NCBI GenBank assembly: GCA_036675505.1
Contig: JAKFEW010000061.1
Coordinates: 1 to 64,000, forward strand
Direction: 5' to 3'
Length of the DNA stretch: 64,000 nucleotides
DNA from: JAKFEW01 sp036675505
GTDB lineage: Bacteria > Cyanobacteriota > Sericytochromatia > S15B-MN24 > JAQBPE01
How positions within the stretch are numbered: the stretch's first letter is position 1; each line of letters opens with the position of its first letter. Shown piece by piece: positions 56,079 through 64,000 of the stretch. The notes under the pieces are model-generated. The model did no database searches and was not told the DNA's origin. It saw only the letters and a program-made list of their open reading frames with translations. The position numbers and the translations under genes were made by a program.

Positions 56079-57470
56079 CTAGATGTGGATGGCCCGGCCC
56101 ATGGCGCCCAGCACCGCCTCGTGGAGCGCTTCCGAGAGCGTCGGGTGGGCGTGGACCGTGTGCTCGATCTCGGTCGCCGTGGCCTCGGCCGACCGCGCGA
56201 GGCCGAACTCCGGCAGCAGCTCGGTGACGTCCGGGCCCACCAGGTGGACGCCGAGCAGCTCGCCGTACTTCCCGTCGACCACCACCTTCACCTGGCCCGT
56301 CGCGTCGCCGAGCGCGAGCGCCTTGCCGTTCGCCGCGAGCGGGAAGCGGCCCACCTTGACGTCGTGTCCGCGCTCCTTGGCCTGGGCCTCCGTGAGCCCG
56401 AGGCTCGCCACCTGCGGGTGGCAGTAGGTGCAGCGCGGCATGTCCTCGTAGCGCAGCGCGGGCGGGTGGTGGCCGGCGATCGTCTCGACCGCCAGCACGC
56501 CCTGCGCCGAAGCGACGTGGGCGAGCCCGGAGCGGCCGTTGCAGTCGCCGATCGCCCATACGCCCGGCACGTTGGTGCGCATCTGGTCGTCGACGGTGAT
56601 GAAGCCACGGTCGGTCTTCACGCCCGCCGCCTCGAGGCCGAGGCCCTCGGTGTTCGGCGCGATGCCGAGCGCAACCAGCATCCGGTCGGCCTCGACGGTC
56701 TTGGGCCCATCCTTGGCCGCGATGCGAACCTTCACGCCCTTCTTGGTCACGTCGTGCCCTTCGTACTTGGCGCCGAGCAACAGGTCGAAGCCCTTGGCCT
56801 TGTAGGCCTTCTCGAGCACCTCGCTGCTCTCCGGATCCTCGAGCGGCAGCAGGTGGTCGCGCATCTCGACCAGCGTGACCTTGGCGCCATAGGTGCCGTA
56901 GACGTACGCGAACTCGCAGCCGATCGCCCCGCCGCCGAGGATCACGATCGACTTCGGCGCTGTGCGGTTGTCGAGCAGCGCCTCGCGGCTCGTCACCACG
57001 CGCTCGCCGTCGGCGGTCATGCCTGGCAGCAGGCGTGGGCGAGCGCCCACGGCCAGGATCACGTGGTCGGCCGCGAGGGTCTGCACAGCCTTGTCGCCGG
57101 CGCCGCCAACCGTCACGACGCCCTTGCCAGCGAGCTTCGCGTCACCGGTCACGACCTTGATCTTGTTCTTCTTCATCAGGAAACCGATGCCCTTGACCAG
57201 CTGGTCGGCGACCTTGCGCGAGCGATCGAAGGCCACGCCGTAGTCGGCGTTGAGCTTCTCCATGGTCACGCCCCAGTCCTTGGCATGCTGGAAGAGGCTC
57301 AACACCTCGGCGTTGCGCAGCAGCGCCTTCGTGGGGATGCAGCCCCAGTTGAGGCACACGCCGCCCAGCCACTCGCGCTCGACGAGCGTGACCTCGAGGC
57401 CGAGCTGCGCTGCGCGGATCGCGGCCACGTAGCCGCCGGGGCCGCCGCCGATGATGATGACGCTTGGCAT
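56079..57470 (-). CDS. lpdA: Dihydrolipoyl dehydrogenase (E3)
   Basis: 463 residues. Re-oxidises dihydrolipoyl groups of the E2 subunit with NAD+. FAD motif IIIGGGPGGYVAAIRAAQLG, redox pair GGVCLNWGCIPTKALL (both Cys present), NAD motif IVILGGGAIGCEFAYVYGTYG, GVWAIGDCNG and the C-terminal His-Glu dyad in HTVHAHPTLSEALHE. Last gene of the pdh operon, 10 bp after pdhC. Intact throughout. Confidence 0.97.
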   Translation of the reverse strand: MPSVIIIGGGPGGYVAAIRAAQLGLEVTLVEREWLGGVCLNWGCIPTKALLRNAEVLSLFQHAKDWGVTMEKLNADYGVAFDRSRKVADQLVKGIGFLMKKNKIKVVTGDAKLAGKGVVTVGGAGDKAVQTLAADHVILAVGARPRLLPGMTADGERVVTSREALLDNRTAPKSIVILGGGAIGCEFAYVYGTYGAKVTLVEMRDHLLPLEDPESSEVLEKAYKAKGFDLLLGAKYEGHDVTKKGVKVRIAAKDGPKTVEADRMLVALGIAPNTEGLGLEAAGVKTDRGFITVDDQMRTNVPGVWAIGDCNGRSGLAHVASAQGVLAVETIAGHHPPALRYEDMPRCTYCHPQVASLGLTEAQAKERGHDVKVGRFPLAANGKALALGDATGQVKVVVDGKYGELLGVHLVGPDVTELLPEFGLARSAEATATEIEHTVHAHPTLSEALHEAVLGAMGRAIHI

Positions 57471-57480
57471 GCTGAAATCC

Positions 57481-58800
57481 TCAGACGAGCAGTTGGAGCG
57501 GGTTCTCGAGCAGCCGCTTCACTTCCACGGCGAACTGCGCGGAGCCCGCGCCGTCCGTGATGCGGTGGTCCGCGGAGATCGTGAAGCGCATGACCTGGCC
57601 CACCGCGAGCTGGCCGTCCTTGACCACGGCCTCCTGGGTGACCGCGCCGACCGCGATCGCCGCGCTCTGCGGCGGCGTCACGATCGCCGTGAACGACTCG
57701 ACCCCGAACATGCCGAGGTTGCTCAGCGTGAACGTGCCGCGGCCGTACTCGTCGGGCCCGAGGTGGCCGTTCTTGGCCCGCCCGGCCTTGTCCTTCACCT
57801 CGCGGTTGATCGTGCCGAGCGACTTGGTGTCGGCCTGGTGGATGTCCGGCGCGATCAGGCCGTCCGGCAGGGCGACCGCCACGCTGATGGCGACCTCGTC
57901 CGGATGGAACACGCCGTCGCTCTCCCAGCGCGCGTTGAGGCTCGGGTGTTTGCGCAGCGCCAGCGCGCAGGCCTTGAGGACCAGGTCGTTGACGGAGATC
58001 TTCTCGTCCTTCTCGCGTGCCTCGTTGATCTGGGCGCGCAGCGCCATGGCGGCGTCCATGTCGACGGCCATGGTCACGTAGAAGTGCGGGATGGGCGCCA
58101 TCGCCTCGACCATTCGCCGGGCGATCGCCTTGCGCATGCCGCTGAGCGGCTCCTTGCGTCCGCCCCCGGTGCCGGGGGCGCCAGCCGCGGCCGCGGCGGG
58201 CTTGCGCCCGGTGAGGCCCTGGTTCGCGGCTTCTTCGACGTCGCGGCGGACGATGCGGCCGCCGGGGCCTGTACCGCTGAGGCCTGCGAGCTCGACGCCG
58301 AGGTCGGTGGCGATTTTCTTGGCGAGGGGGGAGGCTTTGAGACGCTCGTCGGGTGCCTCGCGTACCCCCTCACCGGCCCTGCGGGCCACCTCTCCCCCGG
58401 GCGGGTTCGTGGGGGGGCTGGAAAGAGGGGAGGGTTGCGGCGGTTGGACCCTTTCCCTCTCCCCGGTGGGGGAGAGGTCCCCGGAGGGGGGTGAGGGGGC
58501 CGTCGTGGCAGCCGCAGGCTCCGCCTTCGCCTCCGCCCCGGCAGGCGCTTCCACCTTCTCCCCCGGCTCCGCGATGATCCCGATCGGCGCGCCCACCTTC
58601 GCGACCCCGCCGGCCGGCATGAGGATCTTCGCCAGCACGCCGCCCGCGAACGCCTCGATCTCGATGGCGACCTTGTCGGTCTCGATCTCGGCGATCGGCT
58701 CGCTCTTCTTGACGGCGTCGCCCTCGTTCTTGAGCCACCGGAGGATCTTGCCTTCCTCCATGTCGTAGCCCATCTTGGGCATCAAGATGTTGCTGGCCAT
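57481..58800 (-). CDS. pdhC: Pyruvate dehydrogenase E2, dihydrolipoyl acetyltransferase
   Basis: 439 residues. One lipoyl domain (1-80) with lipoylated Lys43 in IETDKVAIEI; a linker (81-150); E3-binding domain (KASPLAKKIATDLGVELAGLSGTGPGGRIVRRDV); a second Ala/Gly linker; and the catalytic domain ending with the active-site ISADHRITDG (His412). Residues 101-147 are encoded by a copy of the dispersed palindromic repeat, read in frame as a Pro/Ser/Glu/Arg-rich insert. GGAGG precedes the ATG by 7 nt. Branched-chain or 2-oxoglutarate E2 are alternatives, but the E1 neighbours favour pyruvate. Confidence 0.95.
   Translation of the reverse strand: MASNILMPKMGYDMEEGKILRWLKNEGDAVKKSEPIAEIETDKVAIEIEAFAGGVLAKILMPAGGVAKVGAPIGIIAEPGEKVEAPAGAEAKAEPAAATTAPSPPSGDLSPTGERERVQPPQPSPLSSPPTNPPGGEVARRAGEGVREAPDERLKASPLAKKIATDLGVELAGLSGTGPGGRIVRRDVEEAANQGLTGRKPAAAAAGAPGTGGGRKEPLSGMRKAIARRMVEAMAPIPHFYVTMAVDMDAAMALRAQINEAREKDEKISVNDLVLKACALALRKHPSLNARWESDGVFHPDEVAISVAVALPDGLIAPDIHQADTKSLGTINREVKDKAGRAKNGHLGPDEYGRGTFTLSNLGMFGVESFTAIVTPPQSAAIAVGAVTQEAVVKDGQLAVGQVMRFTISADHRITDGAGSAQFAVEVKRLLENPLQLLV
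58360..58500. repeat. Dispersed GC-rich repeat inside pdhC coding region
   Basis: The repeat is bounded by CCCCCTCAC (58365-58373) and GTGAGGGGG (58491-58499), which are exact complements. The body repeats the sequence words of the copy at 55958, including GGGTTCGTGGGGGG and GGGGAGAGGTCCCCGGA. Its length, 141 bp, is a multiple of three, and no stop arises in the pdhC frame. Confidence 0.8.
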
Positions 58801-58830
58801 AGGTATCCTCCGGGTCGCGTCGTGAGTGGG

Positions 58831-59799
58831 TTAGAGGATCGAACGCACTGCGGCGAGAATGTCCTGCTCGTTCGGGATGCAGAGTTTCTCGAGGTTCTTG
58901 GCGTAAGGCATCGGGACTTCCTTGCCGGCCACGCGGCCGACCGGCGCGTCGAGCCAGTCGAAGGCCTCCTCGGAGACCCGCGCCGCGATCTCGGCGCCGA
59001 CGCCCATCGAGCGCCAGCCTTCCTCGACGACCACGCAGCGGCTGGTCTTCTTCACCGACGCGATCACGGTGGCGGTGTCGAGCGGCCGCAGCGCCCGCAT
59101 GTCGATGACTTCCGCGGCCACGCCGTCGCCGGCGAGGGTCTCGGCGGCCTGGAGGCAGGGCTTGACCATGCTGGACCAGCACACCAGCGTGACGTCCGCG
59201 CCCTCCCGCTTCACATCGGCCTGGTCGAGCGGCACGACGTAGTCGCCGTCCGGCACCTCGCCCTTCTGGCCGTACAGGTTCGAGTGCTCGATGAACATGA
59301 CCGGGTCCGGGTCGCGGATCGCGGCCTTGAGCATGCCTTTCGCGTCGTAGGGCGTGGCCGGCATGACGACCCGGAGCCCGGGCACGTAGGCGTACCAGTT
59401 CTCGAACGTCTGCGAGTGCGTGGCCGCCAACATGCCGTAGCCCGACGACGTGCGGATGACCATCGGCGCCGACCACTGGCCGCCGAACATGTAGCGCATC
59501 TTGGCGGCGTGGTTGACGATCTGGTCGATGGCCACGAGCGTGAAGTTGATGCTCATGATCTCGGCGATCGGGCGCGTGCCGCCCATCGCGGAGCCCGTGG
59601 CGAGCCCGACGATGCCGGCCTCTTCGATCGGGGCGTCGCGCACCCGCTCGGGGCCGAACTCCTCGAAAAGCCCCTTGGTGACCGCGTAGGTGCCGCCGTA
59701 GGCAGCGATGTTCTGGCCCAGGATCCAGACCTTCGGGTCCGCGCGCATCTCTTCCTGAATGGCCTGCCTGAGCGCTTCTCGGTAGGTGATGACCGGCAT
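58831..59799 (-). CDS. pdhB: Pyruvate dehydrogenase E1 component, beta subunit
   Basis: 322 residues. Forms the alpha2-beta2 E1 with pdhA. ITYREALRQAIQEEMRADPKVWILGQNIAAYGGTYAVTKGL, with the ThDP-contact Glu region DAPIEEAGIVGLATGSAMGGTRPIAEI, then EHSNLYGQKGEVP and the C-terminal DAPVGRVAGKEVPMPYAKNLE. Starts with ATG 2 bp after pdhA ends. The subunit type (separate alpha and beta) is that of Gram-positives, cyanobacteria and alphaproteobacteria rather than the fused E. coli AceE. Confidence 0.96.
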   Translation of the reverse strand: MPVITYREALRQAIQEEMRADPKVWILGQNIAAYGGTYAVTKGLFEEFGPERVRDAPIEEAGIVGLATGSAMGGTRPIAEIMSINFTLVAIDQIVNHAAKMRYMFGGQWSAPMVIRTSSGYGMLAATHSQTFENWYAYVPGLRVVMPATPYDAKGMLKAAIRDPDPVMFIEHSNLYGQKGEVPDGDYVVPLDQADVKREGADVTLVCWSSMVKPCLQAAETLAGDGVAAEVIDMRALRPLDTATVIASVKKTSRCVVVEEGWRSMGVGAEIAARVSEEAFDWLDAPVGRVAGKEVPMPYAKNLEKLCIPNEQDILAAVRSIL

Positions 59800-59801
59800 G
59801 G

Positions 59802-60770
59802 CTAGCGTCCCCCCGCGGGCGTGTAGATGTCGTCGAAGAGCGTCGATTCGTCAGGGAACGGGCTGTCCAGCGCGAACTTCGCGGCCGCCTCGATCTCGGC
59901 CAGCACTTCCTGGTCGAGCGCGTCCGCCTGGGCCTTGGTGAAGACCTTCTCCTTGATCAGCAGCGCGCGGTACGCGTGGATCGGATCCTTCTTCTTCCAT
60001 TCCTCCACCTCCGCCTTGTCGCGGTAGAGCTCGGGATCGGCCATCGAGTGGCCGCGGAAGCGGTAGGTCATCGCCTCGAGGAAGTACGGCCCCTTGCCCT
60101 TGCGGGCGTGGGTCGCGGCCTTCGTCATCGCGGCGTGCATCACCTCGACGTCCATGCCGTCGACGCGCTCGCCGGGCATCCCGTAGGCCTTGGCCTTCTG
60201 GACGATCTGCTGCTGCGCGGTGTTCATGGCGATCGGCACGCCCATGCCGTAGAGGTTGTTCTCGCAGACGAAGACGATCGGCAGCTTCCACAGCGCGGCG
60301 AAGTTCATCGCCTCGTGGAATTCGCCGATGTCCGAGGCGGCGTCGCCGAAGAAGCAGGTGGTGACGAGCCCGTCCTTGGCGAAGGCATGCGCGTGCGCGA
60401 GGCCCGTCGCGACCGGCAGGTGGCCACCGACGATGGCGTAGCCGCCCCACATCTTCTTCGAGACGTCGGCGACGTGCATCGAGCCGCCACGGCCCTTGCA
60501 CACGCCGGTCGCGCGGCCGCAGAGCTCGGCCATGACCGGGCCCACCTCGAGCCCCTTGGCGAGCGCATGGCCGTGGTCGCGGTAGTGGGTGACGACGTCG
60601 TCGTCGGGCTTCAGCGCGTTGATGGCGCCGACGGCGATCGCCTCTTCGCCGATGTAAAGGTGCAAAAACCCGCCGATTTGGGCGCCGGCATACAGCTCCG
60701 CGCACTTCTCCTCGAAGTGGCGAATCTGGACCATTTGGCGGTAGAGCTTCTTACGCAGATCGCGGTCCAT
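59802..60770 (-). CDS. pdhA: Pyruvate dehydrogenase E1 component, alpha subunit
   Basis: 322 residues. Decarboxylates pyruvate with thiamine diphosphate: MVQIRHFEEKCAELYAGAQIGGFLHLYIGEEAIAVG, then THYRDHGHALAKG and CKGRGGSMHV. The ThDP motif is GDAASDIGEFHEAMNFAALWKLPIVFVCENN, and the loop is FLEAMTYRFRGHSMADPELYR. ATG 60770 has AGGAG 7-8 nt upstream; the longer frame to 61598 runs through the pilin gene region and is not real. First gene of pdhA-pdhB-pdhC-lpdA. Confidence 0.96.
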   Translation of the reverse strand: MDRDLRKKLYRQMVQIRHFEEKCAELYAGAQIGGFLHLYIGEEAIAVGAINALKPDDDVVTHYRDHGHALAKGLEVGPVMAELCGRATGVCKGRGGSMHVADVSKKMWGGYAIVGGHLPVATGLAHAHAFAKDGLVTTCFFGDAASDIGEFHEAMNFAALWKLPIVFVCENNLYGMGVPIAMNTAQQQIVQKAKAYGMPGERVDGMDVEVMHAAMTKAATHARKGKGPYFLEAMTYRFRGHSMADPELYRDKAEVEEWKKKDPIHAYRALLIKEKVFTKAQADALDQEVLAEIEAAAKFALDSPFPDESTLFDDIYTPAGGR

Positions 60771-60859
60771 GGCGGTCTCCTGGCGCAGGGGCGGGTGCCC
60801 CCGGATTTCGGTGGCGCCTAATATACCACATCGCCAAGGAGGAGGCCGCTGGCCCGGGT

Positions 60860-61507
60860 TCAGTTGCCGTTGTTGCTGCAGGAGCCCGCGAGAACGGCAT
60901 CCTTGTTTTTCTTGCCGGTGCCGTAAACAACGTAGATCTGGGAGTCGATCGCGAGGTCGTAGGCGATCGCCCCGTAGTGCTTTACCGCGGAGGGCGGGTT
61001 GGCGACCTGGCCGCCGCCGAGCTTGCGGCCGATCGGCGTCATCAGCTCCTCGCCGTCGGAGATCTTCTCGACGGCGGTGAGTTCGTTCGTGGGCTGGTAG
61101 AACTCGGTCTGCGAGTCGGCCGACCAGGGCGATCGCGGCATGCGGCCGCCCGGCAGGTAGTCTTCGAGGCCGTCGAGCGGGGCGCCCGCTCCACGGCCTT
61201 TCTTGCCGCCGTTTCCGCCGCCGTTGCCGTTGCCGTTCCCGCCGCCGCCGCCCTTCTTGGCCGCGACGTAGGTGACCTCCGGGTGCAAGCCGTTGTACTC
61301 CGCCGCGTACTCCGCCAGCGCGACCTGGACGGTCTTGACGTTCGCCTGCACCGCGGCGTTGCGGGCGCGATCCTGGGCGGATACGAACGCCGGCAAAGCG
61401 ACGCTCGCCAGGATGCCGATGATGACGACGACCACCAGGAGCTCGATCAGCGTGAAGCCGCGACGCGCCCGAGCAGGGCGTCGAACGGGATCCCTCTTCG
61501 GCGGCAA
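60860..61507 (-). CDS. Type IV pilin / type II secretion pseudopilin-like protein
   Basis: 215 residues. The prepilin signal is a basic leader (KRDPVRRPARARRG) and the hydrophobic FTLIELLVVVVIIGILASVALP, cleaved after Gly, with the conserved Glu5. The globular part starts FVSAQDRARNAAVQANVKTVQVALAEYAAEYNG like GspG/major pilins, then has an unusual Gly/Asn-rich insert (GGGGGNGNGNGGGNGG) and ends with a Cys/Asn tail. A TTG start follows GGGAG. No prepilin peptidase or assembly genes are adjacent. Confidence 0.88.
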   Translation of the reverse strand: MPPKRDPVRRPARARRGFTLIELLVVVVIIGILASVALPAFVSAQDRARNAAVQANVKTVQVALAEYAAEYNGLHPEVTYVAAKKGGGGGNGNGNGGGNGGKKGRGAGAPLDGLEDYLPGGRMPRSPWSADSQTEFYQPTNELTAVEKISDGEELMTPIGRKLGGGQVANPPSAVKHYGAIAYDLAIDSQIYVVYGTGKKNKDAVLAGSCSNNGN

Positions 61508-61751
61508 AGGCGCATCTCCCTGCAGCGTGGCATCCCCCGATGCGACGCGAGCCCATCCGACCCCATGCGCAATCCCCGCGCATGCCCCAACTAAACATCG
61601 CTTACCCCCCAGGCCTGGAATCTAATCATGATGCAGGTATACGAGTTCGTCGGCATGTCGCGAGCGTTTGGTCGTTGTGCAAATTGTCCTCTTAGCGCGC
61701 GGTTCGAGCCGCCTACCTGCCGAAAGCCGGTCCGGGCCGGGCTGTGCGGGG

Positions 61752-61757
61752 TATAAT
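61752..61757 (+). promoter_or_regulatory. Possible -10 box for GNAT-family gene
   Basis: A perfect TATAAT lies 35 nt before the TTG start at 61793. No -35 match stands 16-18 nt upstream, so an activator or an alternative contact may be needed. The rest of 61508-61792 shows no ORF or RNA. Confidence 0.5.
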
Positions 61758-61792
61758 GGTCGCGCTCGACTCTTCAGATCGGAGCCCCGACC

Positions 61793-62986
61793 TTGGCGGC
61801 CACGACGCCCGAAATTCCCGTTCACGAAATCCTGGACTGCCTGGATGGCCGGCGCGCCCTGCTGCGGCGCGCGGTGCCGGAAGATGCCGAGGCGATCTGG
61901 CAGCTCTACCACCGCGTCTACCAGGGCAATTACACGCTCCCGATCGTGAACCTGCGCGCCCAGCGCGACGAAGCCCTGCACGACCCGGCCTGCCTGTGGC
62001 TGGTGGTCGAGGACGACCGAGGCGAGCTGGTCGGCTCGGTCATCTTCCTCGTCGACGCCGCCCAGCGGCACGCCAAGGTCTTCGCGGCCGCGACGGACCC
62101 GACATGGCGTCGGGCCGGGCTCGCCGAGGCGACGATCAAGGCCGGCATCGACCGCCTGATGCACCAGGCGCCACGCATCTGCGACGTCATCTACGCCACC
62201 ACCCGCACGCGCACGATGGGACCGGACGCGCTGTTGGTCAAGCTCGGCTTCATCAGCCTGGGCATCTTCCCGAACGTCCACCGCACCACCGCCATGGAGA
62301 CCCACGGCCTCAAGGCGCTGTTCCATCCGGAGGCCTTCGTCGGCCGGCGCAAGCTGCCGCGCCTGATCCCCGAGGTCGTGGGCTTCTACGACATCGTGCG
62401 GCGTAGCTACGGGCTCGAGCCGGCCGAGATCGTGCCGATCGCCGACCGCCTGCGCCTGCGCGTCGAGCGCGGCGAGCTCGTGGCGGAGGCCTTCGCGCGC
62501 TGCCGGGCCAATGGCGAGCTGCTGCTCGACTTCTTCCCGTTCCATCCGCCCACGCACCTCTTCATGGCGGATCACGGCCAGGTGAAGGCCTTCGTGAACC
62601 ATGAAGGCAAGGACGGCCACGGCGTGCTGGTCGGCCTGCAGGTCGACCGCGCCGAGGTCCAGCACCTCGAGCACGTGCTCGAGATGGTCTTCGAGACCGG
62701 CCGCACGGTGGGCATCGACTACATGGAGCTGCTGGTCAGCGCCTTCGAGCCCACGCACCAGCGGGCCGCGCTCTCGGCGAAGTTCCTGCCCTGCGCGTAC
62801 TTTCCGGCGATGGAGCAGGGCGTAGATGGGCGCGAAGACTTCCTGGTCTTCGCGCGCTCGACGCTGCCGCTCGACTTCTCTAACGTGTTGCTCACGCCAC
62901 GCGACCGCAAGTTCCTCGACGCTTACCTCATGAACACGGAGTTCCGGAACCTGGTCGTGCAGATGCAGGATCAAGGCGCGCAATGA
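61793..62986 (+). CDS. GNAT-family acetyltransferase-like protein, 397 aa
   Basis: An N-terminal GNAT fold (about 20-190): RRALLRRAVPEDAEAIWQLYHRVY, LWLVVEDDRGELVGSVIFLVD, AAATDPTWRRAGLAEATIKAGID (acetyl-CoA loop region) and LLVKLGFISLGIFPN. The C-terminal 200 residues form a second domain (ELLLDFFPFHPPTHLFMADHGQ, then IDYMELLVSAFEPTHQRAAL) that I do not recognise. The TTG start has GGAG 8 nt upstream. The stop overlaps the next gene's start (ATGA), which links it to an acyl-adenylating enzyme. Confidence 0.75.
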   Translation: MAATTPEIPVHEILDCLDGRRALLRRAVPEDAEAIWQLYHRVYQGNYTLPIVNLRAQRDEALHDPACLWLVVEDDRGELVGSVIFLVDAAQRHAKVFAAATDPTWRRAGLAEATIKAGIDRLMHQAPRICDVIYATTRTRTMGPDALLVKLGFISLGIFPNVHRTTAMETHGLKALFHPEAFVGRRKLPRLIPEVVGFYDIVRRSYGLEPAEIVPIADRLRLRVERGELVAEAFARCRANGELLLDFFPFHPPTHLFMADHGQVKAFVNHEGKDGHGVLVGLQVDRAEVQHLEHVLEMVFETGRTVGIDYMELLVSAFEPTHQRAALSAKFLPCAYFPAMEQGVDGREDFLVFARSTLPLDFSNVLLTPRDRKFLDAYLMNTEFRNLVVQMQDQGAQ

Positions 62987-64000
62987 CGGCCCCGACGGTC
63001 GCCCGCGACGCGATCGAGGCGGCGGACGCCGAGGTGCTCGGCGCGCTGGTCGACGCGAAGCTGCGCGCGTTGTGCGCGGCCGCGCGCGCGGGCTCGCCGT
63101 TTCATCGCGAACGGCTCGCCGGCGTGAATGTCGCGGGGCGCGCGGATCTCGTGCGCGTGCCGATCCTGACGAAAGACGACTGGGTCGCGGCGAGCCCGCC
63201 GCGCTCAGACGCGGCGCTCACCCAGCCGCTGGGCGGCGCCTACGTGTTCCGAAGCGGCGGTAGCACGGGCGAGCCGAAGTTCTCGATTTACGCGGCGGCG
63301 GAGTTCGCGGCGAGCATGGCATATTTTCGGCGCACTTACGTGTCGGCTGGCTTGCGGCCCGGCGATCGCGTCGCGAACCTGTTCGCGGCGGGCGGCCTCT
63401 ACGCGTCGTTCGTGTTCGTGAACCGGTTGCTCGAGGAGCTCGGCTGCCTGAACTTTCCCTACACGGCGGCGGCCCCGGCGGACGTGGTGGCCGACGGCGC
63501 CGCGCGCTTCGGCATCGACACGCTGCTGGGCTTCCCCTCCTTGCTACTGCAGGTCGCGCCGGCCCTCGCCGCGCGGGGCGTGCGGATCCGCAAGGTCTTT
63601 TACGCCGGCGAGCACCTGCATGCCGAGGACCGCGCGGCGCTCATCGCGCAGCTCGGTTGCGAGATCGTGGCTTCGGCGGGTTACGGGGCCGTCGATTCCG
63701 GCCTGATGGGTTACCAGTGCGAGGCGATGACCGGCGGCGAGCATCACGTGCTCGCCGATCATGCCTGGCTCGAGGTGGTACACCCCGAGACGCTCGCGCC
63801 GGTGCCGGAGGGCGACGAGGGGCTGCTGGTCGTCACGAACCTGGACCGCCTGCTGCACCCGGTGATCCGCTACCGCGTGGGCGACCTGGCGCGCCTGGTG
63901 CCCGGCCCCTGTCCGTGTGGCCGCACCACGCCGCGCTTCGAGCTGCTGGGCCGCGGTGACGACGCGCTGCGGCTGGGCTACGCCACGGTCACGCGCGCCG
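62983..64000 (+). CDS. Phenylacetate-CoA ligase-like adenylate-forming enzyme (3' end outside window)
   Basis: 339 codons are visible, from MTAPTVARDA to the window edge. ANL-superfamily motifs: the phosphate loop FRSGGSTGEPKFS, LLGFPSLLLQVAPAL, KVFYAGEHLHAEDRAALIAQLG, SAGYGAVDSGLMGYQCE and RYRVGDLARLVPGPCPCGRTTPRFELLGRGDD, as in PaaK-type ligases. It would activate a carboxylic acid as AMP ester, then the CoA thioester. It is translationally coupled to the GNAT-like gene, suggesting that the pair modifies one substrate. The C-terminal lid is cut off by the window. Confidence 0.88.
   Translation, partial: MTAPTVARDAIEAADAEVLGALVDAKLRALCAAARAGSPFHRERLAGVNVAGRADLVRVPILTKDDWVAASPPRSDAALTQPLGGAYVFRSGGSTGEPKFSIYAAAEFAASMAYFRRTYVSAGLRPGDRVANLFAAGGLYASFVFVNRLLEELGCLNFPYTAAAPADVVADGAARFGIDTLLGFPSLLLQVAPALAARGVRIRKVFYAGEHLHAEDRAALIAQLGCEIVASAGYGAVDSGLMGYQCEAMTGGEHHVLADHAWLEVVHPETLAPVPEGDEGLLVVTNLDRLLHPVIRYRVGDLARLVPGPCPCGRTTPRFELLGRGDDALRLGYATVTRA

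Noticed and set aside
59802..61598. Extended pdhA of nearly 600 residues
   Set aside because: The upstream part runs through the pilin gene in another frame and is Arg/Pro-rich nonsense; the ATG at 60770 has a good ribosome site and the usual E1-alpha length.

Overview
The window is GC-rich bacterial DNA, roughly two thirds G+C by eye, and densely coded. It comes from a diderm (Gram-negative-type) bacterium. There are many lipoproteins with a cysteine lipobox, a TraF-like outer-membrane barrel ending in Phe, a type IV pilin/pseudopilin, signal peptidase I and a SpoIID-type protein. GTG and TTG starts are common, and many genes overlap by ATGA or GTGA. I cannot place the organism from sequence alone. 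The mix of housekeeping genes with repeat-bearing lipoproteins reminds me of uncultured high-GC relatives of Cyanobacteria (Sericytochromatia-like), but that is a guess.

Layout. 0-4.4 kb: a proline-rich protein fragment, a triple-PAS histidine kinase, a small zinc-ribbon protein and a peptidoglycan-binding/C39-type protein. 4.6-8.6 kb: dnaE, interrupted in its catalytic region by a 187-residue mini-intein. 8.6-13.6 kb: a second papain-fold protein, then a minus-strand run of four closely spaced or overlapping genes of mostly unknown function. 13.7-18.1 kb: a nucleotide-kinase-like protein, a SpoIID-like protein, lepB, a CcsA-like membrane protein and a class III nucleotide cyclase. 18.1-23.8 kb: the TraF-like barrel and two lipoproteins; the larger (20.86-23.83 kb) is visibly AT-richer than its surroundings and carries 12 octapeptide repeats before an NHL-type propeller.

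24-31.9 kb is the housekeeping core: hpt behind a CRP-like site, a probable structured RNA with its own promoter and terminator, then rimP-nusA-rnpM-infB-rbfA-nrnA-truB, running on into a phosphodiesterase lipoprotein and two MATE exporters. 36.7-38.3 kb holds a 211-bp palindromic element and a DUF4258/DUF2283 toxin-antitoxin-like pair. 38.3-46.8 kb has a lipid kinase, a large TPR protein, a TIM-barrel protein, two paralogous clostripain-type lipoproteins and a LysM-NlpC/P60 protein that has lost its catalytic cysteine. 46.8-51.3 kb has trpC-trpF, a GYPTP-repeat protein, aroA and an Ntn-type asparaginase. 51.4-56 kb has two more octad-repeat lipoproteins flanking a subtilisin lipoprotein. 56-60.8 kb is the pyruvate dehydrogenase operon pdhA-pdhB-pdhC-lpdA, with an interspersed palindromic repeat translated inside the E2 linker. 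The window closes with a pilin-like protein, a GNAT-family protein and a truncated phenylacetate-CoA-ligase-like gene.

The strongest candidate for something undescribed is a family of four lipoproteins that share a glycine/asparagine octad repeat (pattern [N/G/H]-G-x-x-hydrophobic-hydrophobic-x-x). In three of them it is followed by a carboxypeptidase-regulatory-like beta domain. Other points of note are the structured RNA upstream of rimP, the dnaE mini-intein and the dispersed GC-rich palindromic repeat family.
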